From Mycolicibacterium vinylchloridicum (GTDB lineage: Bacteria > Actinomycetota > Actinomycetes > Mycobacteriales > Mycobacteriaceae): 64,000 bases of DNA. The notes under the pieces are model-generated. The model saw only the letters and a list, made by a program, of their open reading frames with translations, was not told the DNA's origin and ran no database searches. A program made the translations under genes and the position numbers. This document shows, piece by piece, positions 7,425 through 14,836 of this stretch (its first letter is position 1; the number at the start of each line of letters is the position of its first letter). The stretch spans positions 27,405 through 91,404 of the forward strand of contig NZ_JACBJQ010000025.1 of NCBI RefSeq assembly GCF_013404075.1, read 5' to 3'.

Positions 7425-8409
7425 GGCCAAGCGCCCGTCGGCGGAGGAGATCATCCTCTACGAGAAGAACCCGAAGACCAAGATCGCCACGATCACCTTC
7501 AACCGGCCCGATTACCTCAACGCGCCGACCGCCGCTGCGCGCCTGCGGTATTCGGACCTGCTCTATCAGGCAGGCGTCGACGACCAGGTGAAGGTCCTGG
7601 TGATCCGCGGTGCCGGTGAGGACTTGGGTAGCGGTGCCGATCTGCCGGAATTCATGGAGCTGCAGAACGCGCCCGACGACGGGCCGCGGCTCTCGGAGTT
7701 CCGGATGGCGCCTGATGAGGTGAAATACCCGCCCAGGGGGACCTATCGGCGCGGCGCATCGGTGGGTGCCTGGTATGCCAGCCCGCAATCCGGCATCCGG
7801 ACTCTGCAGGACTTCAAGAAGATCTCGATCCTGGAAGTCAAGGGCTACTGCTACGGCTGGCACTTCTACCAGGCGGCCGACGCCGATCTGGTGATCTCGT
7901 CGGACGATGCGCTGTTCGGCCATCCGTCGTTCCGCTACTACGGCTGGGGTCCCCGGATGTGGTGGTGGACCCAGATGATGGGCATCCGCAAGTTCCAGGA
8001 GATGGTCTACACCGGCCGACCGTTCACCGCCGACGAGATGTACGGGTGCAACTTCCTCAACAGCGTCGTGCCGCGCGAGGAACTCGAAGCTGAGGTCGAG
8101 AAGTATGCGCTGGCGTGCGCGCGAAACAGGCCAACCGACACCGTGTTTCAGCAGAAGATGTTCTTCGAGGTGTTCAAGCAGTTCCAGGGTGAGTACCTGG
8201 GCAGCCTGCTCGGCAGCACCTTCGAGTCGCTGGGTGGCGTCGCCGCCCGCGACGAGGACGAGTTCGACATGCACGAGGGTCTCGACACCGGCCTTGCCGG
8301 TGCGGTGAAGGACAACGACAGCAAGTTCCCGCCGCAGTGGCGGTTGTCGAAATCCGGCCGCGAGAAGACCGAGACCAAGACCAAGACCAAGACCAAGAAG
8401 AAGAAGTAG
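7417..8409 (+). CDS. crotonase (enoyl-CoA hydratase/isomerase superfamily) with atypical active site
   Basis: A 330-aa crotonase-fold protein. The first oxyanion-hole segment is GSGADLPEF and the second is KGYCYGWHFYQAADAD. The two catalytic glutamates of true hydratases are absent: the first position is Tyr151 and the second is Ser171 (FGHPSFRYYG), 20 residues apart as in the family. It is therefore unlikely to be a standard enoyl-CoA hydratase; hydrolase, lyase or ring-opening activity on a CoA thioester is more plausible. The C-terminus is a low-complexity Lys/Thr tail (8365-8406) coded by repeated ACCAAG units. It overlaps the M24 paralogue by 8 bp and lies 4 bp before the CoA-transferase. 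Confidence 0.88.
   Translation: MAEAKRPSAEEIILYEKNPKTKIATITFNRPDYLNAPTAAARLRYSDLLYQAGVDDQVKVLVIRGAGEDLGSGADLPEFMELQNAPDDGPRLSEFRMAPDEVKYPPRGTYRRGASVGAWYASPQSGIRTLQDFKKISILEVKGYCYGWHFYQAADADLVISSDDALFGHPSFRYYGWGPRMWWWTQMMGIRKFQEMVYTGRPFTADEMYGCNFLNSVVPREELEAEVEKYALACARNRPTDTVFQQKMFFEVFKQFQGEYLGSLLGSTFESLGGVAARDEDEFDMHEGLDTGLAGAVKDNDSKFPPQWRLSKSGREKTETKTKTKTKKKK
8365..8406 (+). repeat. in-frame ACCAAG microsatellite coding a Lys/Thr tail
   Basis: The last 14 codons of the crotonase are built from AAGACCGAG, then repeated ACCAAG units, then AAG codons. The 6-bp unit keeps the reading frame, so slippage would only change tail length. The Lys-rich end may bind an acidic partner, CoA or nucleic acid, or be neutral. 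Confidence 0.7.
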
Positions 8410-8413
8410 CGCG

Positions 8414-10804
8414 ATGGCCGACTCACCCCTGACCGGTTTCGTCGTGGTGGACCTGTCGACGGGTATCCCCGGCGGCTACTGCACCAAACTGCTGTCCGAC
8501 GGGGGTGCGGAAGTGGTCAAAGTCGAAGGCCCCGAAGGGGACCCGCTTCGGCGATGGTCTGCCTCGGGTGCGTCGATCGGCCAGGGCGAGGACGGCGCGC
8601 TGTTCAGCTTCCTGGCCGGCGGCAAACGCAGCGTGGTGGCCGACCCGACCGTGGCCGGCGACCTGGCGTTGGTGACCGACCTGCTGGCCTCGGCGGACGC
8701 CGTGGTGTGGTCACCGGGCTCAGCACTGGCCGACCAGCTGGCTCCGGCCGCACTGCACGCCGCGCATCCACACCTGATCGTCGCCGCGATCACGCCGTTC
8801 GGGTTGCACGGCCCCTGGAGTGAGCGTCCCGCAACGGAATTCACGTTGCAGGCCTGGTCTGGCGGCATCGTCGGGCTGGGCCGCGGGGCACCCGATCGCG
8901 CGCCCGTCTACGTCGGCGGACAAGTCGGAGACTATCTGTCGGGGTCGTACGCCAGCGCCGCGATCCTGGCCTCATGGATGCGGGTGCTCGGCGGCGGGCG
9001 CGGTGAGCTCATCGACCTGTCGATGCTGGAAAGCCATGTCATGGGCCTGACCTACTACCCGGTGACCTACTTCGAGATGCTGGGCCGGCCGTGGCGCGAT
9101 GCCCGGAAGCTGACCGTGCCGGGAATCGCCCGCGTCAAGGACGGGCTGGTCGACGTCGGCTGCGGCACCGCCCAGCAATGGTTCGACCTGTGTGCCATGA
9201 CCGGCCACGAGGATTGGATCGACGAGGACGCGCCACTCACGATCACCGAACAGGCCAACGAGAAGGCCGCTGAGCTCTACACCTGGATGGAAGAACGCAC
9301 CGGTGACGAGGTGCGCGACCTGGCGACGGCCTTTCGCATCCCCAACGCCCCGGTGGCCACCCCGGACAACGTCGAATCGCTCGAACACTTCGTTGCCCGT
9401 GGATCGTTCGTCAGTCACCCGGCCGGCTTCCGGCAGCCGGCCCATCCCTATCGGATCGCCGGCGTCGAGCTACGTCCGCCGGCACTCGCACCGCGACTGG
9501 GGGAACACACCGATCACTACCGGAACGCGCCACGGAACCCGCGGCAAGCCGGGGTGGAAGCAGATAGGCTGCCGCTGAGCGGGATTCGCGTGGTCGACCT
9601 CACCACATTCTGGGCCGGACCGTCGTGCACTCATCTGATGGCCCTGCTGGGCGCCGAGGTGATCCACGTCGAGTCCGCCCGCCGTCCCGACGGCACCAGG
9701 ATGATCGCCGGCGTCCCGATGACCGAAGGCCAGTGGTGGGAGAAGCAGCCGATTTTCGCGGCGCTGAACACCACCAAGAAGGACGTCACGCTCGACCTGG
9801 GCACTCAGCGGGGCCGGGAGCTGTTGCGCCAGTTGATCGCCACCGCCGATGTGGTCGCCGAGAACTACACCCCGCGGGTCCTCGATTCTCTCGGCCTCGA
9901 TTACGCCGCGGTACGACAGATCCGGCCCGACATTGTCATGGTCCGCATGCCCGGCTTCGGGCTCGACGGTCCGTGGCGGGACAACCCGGCCTTCGCCTAC
10001 GTCATCGAGGCGGCGGCCGGTATCAGCTGGCTGACCGGTTACCCGGACCGGAATCCGTACGAGCCGTACTCCCTTGGTGATCCCAACGCCGGACTGCACG
10101 CGCTCAATGCCGTGCTGCTGTCGCTCGAGCACCGCAGGCGCACCGGCGAGGGCGTGCTGATCGAGGCGGCGATGGTGGACGCGGCGCTCAACATCGCCGC
10201 CGAACAGATCATCGAATACACCGCCTACGGTGCGGTTCTGGAGCGTGCGGGCAACAGGGGGCCGACCGCATCGCCGCAGAACCTCTACCTCACCAACGAG
10301 ATCGACGAGTTCGGCCGCGACGACTCCTGGGTCGCCATCGCCGTCGCCACCGACGAGCAGTGGCGATCACTACGTCACGCACTGGGCGATCCGGACTGGG
10401 CCGACGATCCCGACCTGGCCACCGCCGGTGGCCGCCGTGCCCGCGAGGACTTCATCGACGATTTCATCAGCGCCTGGTGCCGGGAGCGCAGCGGCGACGA
10501 GATCGTCGCCGCCCTGTGGCCTGCTGGGGTGCCGGTCGCCAAGGTGATGCAACCCCACCGGCAGCCCGAACTCGAACAGCTCACCGCGCGTGGGTTCTTC
10601 GAAGTGCTGGAGCATCCGGTCAATGCGGCGGCCCGGTTCACCACGATGCCGTTCAAGCTTTCAAGCGGATCGCGGCCCGTACACAGATCGTCGGCACCCC
10701 TGCTCGGCCAGCACAACCACGAAATACTGACCGAACTCGGTCTGTCGGCCGACGAGATCGCCGCGCTGCAGGCGGGCGGAGTGATTGGTACCTCGCCCGC
10801 GTAA
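8414..10804 (+). CDS. fused double-domain class III (CaiB/BaiF) CoA-transferase
   Basis: A 796-aa protein made of two complete family III CoA-transferase units, about residues 1-385 and 390-796. Each half begins with the family pattern: GFVVVDLSTGIPGGYCTKLL with VVKVEGPEGD in the first, and IRVVDLTTFWAGPSCTHLM with VIHVE in the second. Each keeps a candidate catalytic aspartate, Asp173 (VGDYLSG) and Asp556 (LGDPNAG), followed by a GRGELIDLSMLE or GEGVLIEAAMVD strand. The usual enzyme is about 400 aa and works as an intertwined dimer; here the two halves probably form that pair in one chain. It would transfer CoA between carboxylic acids and so activate a pathway acid. It ends the first operon, 6 bp before the convergent TetR stop. 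Confidence 0.93.
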   Translation: MADSPLTGFVVVDLSTGIPGGYCTKLLSDGGAEVVKVEGPEGDPLRRWSASGASIGQGEDGALFSFLAGGKRSVVADPTVAGDLALVTDLLASADAVVWSPGSALADQLAPAALHAAHPHLIVAAITPFGLHGPWSERPATEFTLQAWSGGIVGLGRGAPDRAPVYVGGQVGDYLSGSYASAAILASWMRVLGGGRGELIDLSMLESHVMGLTYYPVTYFEMLGRPWRDARKLTVPGIARVKDGLVDVGCGTAQQWFDLCAMTGHEDWIDEDAPLTITEQANEKAAELYTWMEERTGDEVRDLATAFRIPNAPVATPDNVESLEHFVARGSFVSHPAGFRQPAHPYRIAGVELRPPALAPRLGEHTDHYRNAPRNPRQAGVEADRLPLSGIRVVDLTTFWAGPSCTHLMALLGAEVIHVESARRPDGTRMIAGVPMTEGQWWEKQPIFAALNTTKKDVTLDLGTQRGRELLRQLIATADVVAENYTPRVLDSLGLDYAAVRQIRPDIVMVRMPGFGLDGPWRDNPAFAYVIEAAAGISWLTGYPDRNPYEPYSLGDPNAGLHALNAVLLSLEHRRRTGEGVLIEAAMVDAALNIAAEQIIEYTAYGAVLERAGNRGPTASPQNLYLTNEIDEFGRDDSWVAIAVATDEQWRSLRHALGDPDWADDPDLATAGGRRAREDFIDDFISAWCRERSGDEIVAALWPAGVPVAKVMQPHRQPELEQLTARGFFEVLEHPVNAAARFTTMPFKLSSGSRPVHRSSAPLLGQHNHEILTELGLSADEIAALQAGGVIGTSPA

Positions 10805-10810
10805 GGAAAA

Positions 10811-11395
10811 CTATGGGCGCCTGGTGACAGCGGGGGTGACCAGTTCCAGCAGCCAGCCGCCCCATTCGGCGTCGGCGCGTGTGCCCGGCAGCGCCAGCGC
10901 CGTCGAGACGGTCACCAACAGGCCGGTGGCGAAGAACGTGCGAACACCCATTGCGTCCGCCCCGGTGAGCTCAGTGACCTTGTGTTGCAACGCCAGATAG
11001 CGCGCGGCGACGTCCTCGCGCACGACCGTGTCGCCGGTCGCGGCATAGGCGTGCAGCATCACGAGTGCGACGGTGCGGTCGCATTGCAGCAGCCGACGGT
11101 AGGCGTCACCGAGCGCCACGAGCACCGGTCCGGATTGCTCCTGGTGTGCGGCCGCCGTGGAGACGAACGCTTCGGTCACGCGATCGAAGACCCACGCGGC
11201 GACGTCCAGGAACAGTGCGCGTTTGGAGCCGAACATTTGCACGACGCGGGGATGGGAGACCCCTGCGCGGGCCGCGATGGCTTCCAGACGCGTTCCCGCC
11301 AGGCCGTTTTCGGCGAATTCCGCGGCGGCGGCGCCGATGATCTCCTGACGGCGGACCGCTGCGGGCTTGTGTACCCGAGGTGCCTGCGCCGTCAC
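10811..11395 (-). CDS. TetR-family transcriptional regulator
   Basis: A 194-aa TetR repressor. The helix-turn-helix domain includes VRRQEIIGAAAAEFAENG and IAARAGVSHPRVVQMFGSKRALF. I set the start at GTG 11395 because its GTGA overlaps the stop of the upstream SnoaL gene (11392-11394), a translational-coupling junction; an upstream in-frame start would lie deep inside that gene. The SnoaL-TetR pair is divergent from the amidohydrolase operon at 11939, and two palindromes sit between them. It is likely autoregulatory and controls both directions. The ligand is unknown. Confidence 0.9.
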   Translation of the reverse strand: MTAQAPRVHKPAAVRRQEIIGAAAAEFAENGLAGTRLEAIAARAGVSHPRVVQMFGSKRALFLDVAAWVFDRVTEAFVSTAAAHQEQSGPVLVALGDAYRRLLQCDRTVALVMLHAYAATGDTVVREDVAARYLALQHKVTELTGADAMGVRTFFATGLLVTVSTALALPGTRADAEWGGWLLELVTPAVTRRP

Positions 11396-11823
11396 CGGTC
11401 CGAGTCGCGGATTTGGCGCTTGACGAGGTCGTTGTCGTAGAGGCACCGGTAGGTGGTGATCAGTCCGTCTTCGCCGAACTCCAGGCGATCATCACCGTGG
11501 AACTCGACCACCCGGCCGGAACGGGCGAAGGTGCCGGTGAACTTCCACGCCACCAGCACGGCGCGCCGGTGCACGTCGGCGAACAACCCCTCAAGGGCAA
11601 ACGTGTTGTCGGGGAAGGCCCGTGCCATTTCGGTCACGAAGCCCTTGATGGCGTCACGCCCGTGCACCGTCTCGCCAAGGGCGGGCTCGTCGTAAACGAG
11701 GTCTTCGGCGCACAGCGCGGCGACCGCGTCACCGTCGTGATCGTTCCACGCGGTCGCCCATCGCAGGCAGAAGTCCTCGACTGCTTTCGGATCGGAAATC
11801 GCGGCAGGGCTGATAACGGTCAT
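11392..11823 (-). CDS. SnoaL-like (NTF2 fold) protein
   Basis: A 143-aa protein with the NTF2/SnoaL pattern: AVEDFCLRWATAWNDHDGDAVAALCAEDLVYDEPALGETVHGRDAI, later FHGDDRLEFGEDGLITTYRCLYD. Such small cone-shaped proteins act as cyclases, isomerases, dehydratases or ligand binders. It is co-transcribed with the TetR gene through a GTGA overlap, so it may act on the inducer or a pathway intermediate. Another SnoaL-type protein is encoded at 18952. Confidence 0.85.
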   Translation of the reverse strand: MTVISPAAISDPKAVEDFCLRWATAWNDHDGDAVAALCAEDLVYDEPALGETVHGRDAIKGFVTEMARAFPDNTFALEGLFADVHRRAVLVAWKFTGTFARSGRVVEFHGDDRLEFGEDGLITTYRCLYDNDLVKRQIRDSDR

Positions 11824-11831
11824 GCGGCCAA

Positions 11832-11847
11832 CTTACTGGTTTGTAAG
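11832..11847. promoter_or_regulatory. operator candidate CTTACTGGTTTGTAAG
   Basis: An inverted repeat CTTAC-TGGTTT-GTAAG begins 9 bp upstream of the SnoaL start (minus strand). It is almost identical, 14 of 16 bases by hand count, to CTTACTGGCTGGTAAG at 51619-51634 in the fas upstream region. It is a good candidate binding site for the adjacent TetR protein. Confidence 0.55.
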
Positions 11848-11900
11848 AAATCCGGCAATGCCCGCATGTGGGCCGGGACGTATTGCCTTGGCCCTCCCGT

Positions 11901-11915
11901 GAGAATATGATTCTC
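11901..11915. promoter_or_regulatory. palindromic operator candidate GAGAATATGATTCTC
   Basis: A perfect inverted repeat, GAGAAT-ATG-ATTCTC, lies 24 bp upstream of the amidohydrolase start at 11939. It shares the half-site and 3-bp centre with the palindrome before the partial P450 (618-632) and resembles those before the Mce-associated genes. It is probably the operator of the second operon. Confidence 0.6.
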
Positions 11916-11938
11916 GCTAACTGCATAAGGAGGATTTC

Positions 11939-13129
11939 ATGGGTCAACTGTCGCACCGGGTGGACATTCCGTTTCCGCTGTTCGACGCGGACAACCATCT
12001 CTACGAGCCGCCGGAGGCGCTGACCAAGTACCTCCCCAAGGAGTACCAGGACCTGGTCCAGTACGTCGAGGTCAACGGGCGTACCAAGATCGCGCTGCGG
12101 GGCCAGATCAGCAACTACATCCCGAACCCGACGTTCTCGGTGGTCGCCAAGCCGGGCGCGTGGGAGGAGTACTTCAAGTTCGGCAACCCCGACGGCAAGA
12201 GCAAGCGTGAGCTGTTCGGTGAGCCGATGCGCGCCATCCCGGCCTTCTTCGAGCCGGCCCCGCGCCTCGAGGTGATGAACGAGCTCGGCATCGACCGCTC
12301 GCTGATGTTCCCGACGCTGGCCAGCCTCATCGAGGAGCGCCTGGCCGACGACCCGGTCGCCATCCACGTCCTGATCCACTCGCTGAACCAGTGGCTCGAC
12401 GAGGTGTGGGGCTTCAACTACAAGAACCGCATCTTCACCACCCCGGTGATCACACTGCCGATCGTCGAGAAGGCGATCGAGGAGCTCGAGTGGTGCGTCA
12501 AGCGCGGTGCCCGCGCGATCCTGGTCCGTCCCGCACCGGTGCCGGGCTTCCGCGGCCCCCGGTCGTTCGCGCTGCCGGAGTTCGATCCGTTCTGGGAGCG
12601 GGTCGTCTACCACGACGTGTTCGTCGGCATGCACTCCTCCGACAGCGGCTACTCGCGCTACACCTCGGAATGGGACGGCACGGTGCAGGAGATGCTGCCG
12701 TTCCAGACCAACGCGATGGGCATCCTCAACGAGTGGCGCCCGATCCAGGATGCGGTGGCGTCGTGGGTGATCCACGGTGCGCTGTTCCGGCACCCCAAGC
12801 TGAAGGTGGGCATCGTCGAGGCCGGCTCGAAGTGGATGTTCCCGCTGCTGGACTCCATGGCCGAGGTGTGGAAGAAGGCTCCGGAAGCCTTTCTCGGCAA
12901 TCCGATCGAAGAGATCAAGAACCGCATCTACGTCAGCCCGTTCTACGAAGAGGGTATCGACCAGCTTGTCAACCTGATCGGCGTGGACAACGTGCTGTAC
13001 GGCTCGGACTGGCCGCACCCGGAGGGCCTGGCCGAGCCGACCCACTACGTGACGGCACTGGAGCACCTGTCTGTCGATGATCAGGCAAAGATCATGGGCG
13101 GCAACCTGTCTCGCCTCGTCACGGTGTGA
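11939..13129 (+). CDS. amidohydrolase_2 family metal-dependent hydrolase/decarboxylase
   Basis: A 396-aa amidohydrolase_2 (ACMSD-like) TIM-barrel protein, paralogous to the one at 3823. It shows the N-terminal metal motif FDADNHLYEPPEA, GMHSSDSGYS in the middle, GIVEAGSKWM and YGSDWPHPEGLAEPTHYV near the end. A strong AAGGAGGA (11927-11934) precedes ATG 11939. It heads the second operon behind a perfect palindrome, and its stop overlaps the GTG start of the acyl-CoA synthetase (GTGA), so the two proteins are made together. It is likely a hydrolase or decarboxylase of a pathway acid; the substrate is unknown. Confidence 0.92.
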   Translation: MGQLSHRVDIPFPLFDADNHLYEPPEALTKYLPKEYQDLVQYVEVNGRTKIALRGQISNYIPNPTFSVVAKPGAWEEYFKFGNPDGKSKRELFGEPMRAIPAFFEPAPRLEVMNELGIDRSLMFPTLASLIEERLADDPVAIHVLIHSLNQWLDEVWGFNYKNRIFTTPVITLPIVEKAIEELEWCVKRGARAILVRPAPVPGFRGPRSFALPEFDPFWERVVYHDVFVGMHSSDSGYSRYTSEWDGTVQEMLPFQTNAMGILNEWRPIQDAVASWVIHGALFRHPKLKVGIVEAGSKWMFPLLDSMAEVWKKAPEAFLGNPIEEIKNRIYVSPFYEEGIDQLVNLIGVDNVLYGSDWPHPEGLAEPTHYVTALEHLSVDDQAKIMGGNLSRLVTV

Positions 13130-14571
13130 CACAACTAGATCAATGGCAGACCATCCCCGAGATGGTCTTGAGCGCGGCGGACCGGTTCGGCGACTCTGAA
13201 GCAGTCGTCGACGGTCCGCTGCGTCTTACTTTCACCGAGGTCGCCCATCGAGTGCGATGTGCGGCAGGCGCATTCGCCGAGCTGGGCGTCGAAAAAGGTG
13301 ACCGGGTCGCGATCTGGGCGCCCAATTCCGCGCAGTGGATGATCGCGGCCTTCGGGGTGCTCACCGCCGGCGGCATCGTCGTCCCGGTCAGTACGCGCTA
13401 CAAGCAGGCCGAGGCCGCCGACATCATCACGCGCAGCGGTGCGAAAGCCGTGCTGATCGAGAAGGGTTTCTTGGGACAGGATTTCGTGACTCCGCCCGGC
13501 GCGCCCGCAATCGATCTGAAGTCCGGGTTCCTGGAAGCGGGCAGCCTGTTCGAACGGCCCGTCAGCGGGACCGATATCGCCGACATCATCTACACCTCGG
13601 GCACCACCGGCCGGCCCAAAGGCGTGATGATGAACCATCTGCAGAACCTGCGGATGTACGCCGAATGGTGCGATCTGGCCGACCTGCGCCGCGGTGACCG
13701 CTACCTGATCGTCAATCCGTTCTTCCACACCTTCGGCTACAAGGCCGGTTGCATCGCGACGTTCATCCGCGGCGCCACCATGCTGCCGGTGCCGGTGTTC
13801 GACGTCGACCGTGTCGTCGAGCTGATCGCCACCGAGCGAATCACGATGCTGCCAGGCCCGCCGACGCTGTATCACTCGCTGCTCGCCGTCGAGGACAAGA
13901 GCAAGCTCGCCACGCTGCGCGCCGGGGTGACCGGCGCCGCCGACATTCCCGTCGAACTCATCAAGCGGGTGCACGAAGAGCTGCCGTTCCAGACGCTGGC
14001 CACCGGCTACGGCCTCACCGAGGCCGGCACGGCCACGCTGTCGCGGCCCGGCGACTCGTTCGAAGACATCGCCACGACCGCGGGCCTGCCGTGCGACGGG
14101 GTCGAGGTGCGCATCGCCGATGACGACGAGGTGCTGGTGCGCGGTTACAGCGTGATGCAGGGGTACTTCGACGACCCCGCGGGGACCGCCGAAGCGATCG
14201 ACGCCGACGGCTGGCTGCACACCGGTGACCTGGGCAGTTTTACCGAGTCCGGGCGGCTGAAGATCGTCGGGCGCAAGAAGGACATGTTCATTGTCGGCGG
14301 GTTCAACGCCTACCCGGCCGAGATCGAGGGCTTCCTGATGGAGCATCCCGCCGTCGCGCAGGCGGCGGTCATCGGAGTGCCCGACGACCGGCTGGGCCAG
14401 GTGGGCAAGGCGTTCGTGGTGCGCAAGGGGGATTCCGCCGTTTCCGCGGAGGATCTGATCGGCTGGAGCAAGGATCGGATGGCCGGGTTCAAGGTGCCCC
14501 GGGTCGTGGTGTTCGTCGACGCGCTGCCGCTCAATGCGACAGGCAAGGTGATGAAGGATCAGCTGCGCTGA
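13126..14571 (+). CDS. acyl-CoA synthetase (FadD-type AMP-forming ligase)
   Basis: A 481-aa ANL-superfamily ligase that activates a carboxylic acid to its CoA thioester through an acyl-AMP. The P-loop motif is IYTSGTTGRPKGVMM, followed by ATGYGLTEAGTATLS, WLHTGDLGSF, GRKKDMFIVGGFNAYPAEIE and the C-terminal catalytic Lys in LNATGKVMKDQLR. The start is GTG 13126, overlapping the preceding stop. The compact length and lack of an N-terminal extension resemble FadD3-like enzymes that activate ring-derived or short acids, but that is a guess. Two palindromes follow in the 254-bp gap before the Mce-associated genes. Confidence 0.93.
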   Translation: MTQLDQWQTIPEMVLSAADRFGDSEAVVDGPLRLTFTEVAHRVRCAAGAFAELGVEKGDRVAIWAPNSAQWMIAAFGVLTAGGIVVPVSTRYKQAEAADIITRSGAKAVLIEKGFLGQDFVTPPGAPAIDLKSGFLEAGSLFERPVSGTDIADIIYTSGTTGRPKGVMMNHLQNLRMYAEWCDLADLRRGDRYLIVNPFFHTFGYKAGCIATFIRGATMLPVPVFDVDRVVELIATERITMLPGPPTLYHSLLAVEDKSKLATLRAGVTGAADIPVELIKRVHEELPFQTLATGYGLTEAGTATLSRPGDSFEDIATTAGLPCDGVEVRIADDDEVLVRGYSVMQGYFDDPAGTAEAIDADGWLHTGDLGSFTESGRLKIVGRKKDMFIVGGFNAYPAEIEGFLMEHPAVAQAAVIGVPDDRLGQVGKAFVVRKGDSAVSAEDLIGWSKDRMAGFKVPRVVVFVDALPLNATGKVMKDQLR

Positions 14572-14577
14572 ACTCCC

Positions 14578-14594
14578 CGGAAATACCATTTCCG
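14578..14594. promoter_or_regulatory. 17-bp perfect palindrome CGGAAATACCATTTCCG
   Basis: Arms of 7 bp (CGGAAAT / ATTTCCG) flank ACC, starting 6 bp after the acyl-CoA synthetase stop. There is no T-run, so a classical terminator is unlikely. The GGAAATnnnATTTCC core resembles the GAGAATnnnATTCTC sites nearby and may be a variant operator or an mRNA hairpin at the gene boundary. Confidence 0.45.
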
Positions 14595-14654
14595 CACTAT
14601 GGAGGCGAAATTCAAGCCCCCATTCAGCCAGCGGGGCCAAGTGACTTTCCGCCT

Positions 14655-14675
14655 GGTGATAATCTCATTCTCACC
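14655..14675. promoter_or_regulatory. 21-bp near-perfect palindrome, operator candidate
   Basis: Arms GGTGATAAT and ATTCTCACC flank CTC, with one mismatch over 9 bp per arm. The core GATAATnnnATTCTC matches the operator-like site at 11901-11915. It lies 90 bp before the small ORF at 14765 and suggests a separate promoter for the Mce-associated genes. Nothing else but the small ORF is recognised in the 14572-14816 gap. Confidence 0.55.
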
Positions 14676-14764
14676 GGATATCCCGCTTCGGCCGCATGTG
14701 TGGCCGCCGTCTCAGCGCTCGCCCGTACGCTGGCGGGATGTTTTGCTCTGGAGAGGAGTTCGAC

Positions 14765-14836
14765 ATGCGGCGCATAGACGTTGTAGCGCGCCGCGTGCCG
14801 GGCACGTGCGATATGTGTGAGTGCCATGGTGGCTGA
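14765..14836 (+). CDS. 23-codon Cys-rich small ORF (candidate leader or metal-binding peptide)
   Basis: An ATG at 14765 stands 6 bp after a strong GAGAGGAG element (14751-14758), better than any site in front of the next gene. The 23-residue product is Arg-rich at its N-terminus and ends TCDMCECHGG, giving CxxCxCH, a pattern that could bind a metal or sense redox or Cys supply. Its stop (14834-14836) overlaps the start region of the Mce-associated gene in another frame, which fits termination-reinitiation coupling. I know no family for it. Alternatively the Shine-Dalgarno could be chance, but site, length and Cys pattern together make a real peptide likely. Confidence 0.5.
   Translation: MRRIDVVARRVPGTCDMCECHGG

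Noticed and set aside
14578..14594. Rho-independent terminator after the acyl-CoA synthetase
   Set aside because: The palindrome has only 7-bp A/T-rich arms, a 3-base loop and no T-run.
14599..14820. 73-codon plus-strand frame in the gap before the Mce-associated genes
   Set aside because: It has no ribosome site, runs through the 21-bp palindrome, and its composition does not resemble a protein. The 23-codon ORF at 14765 is the better candidate.
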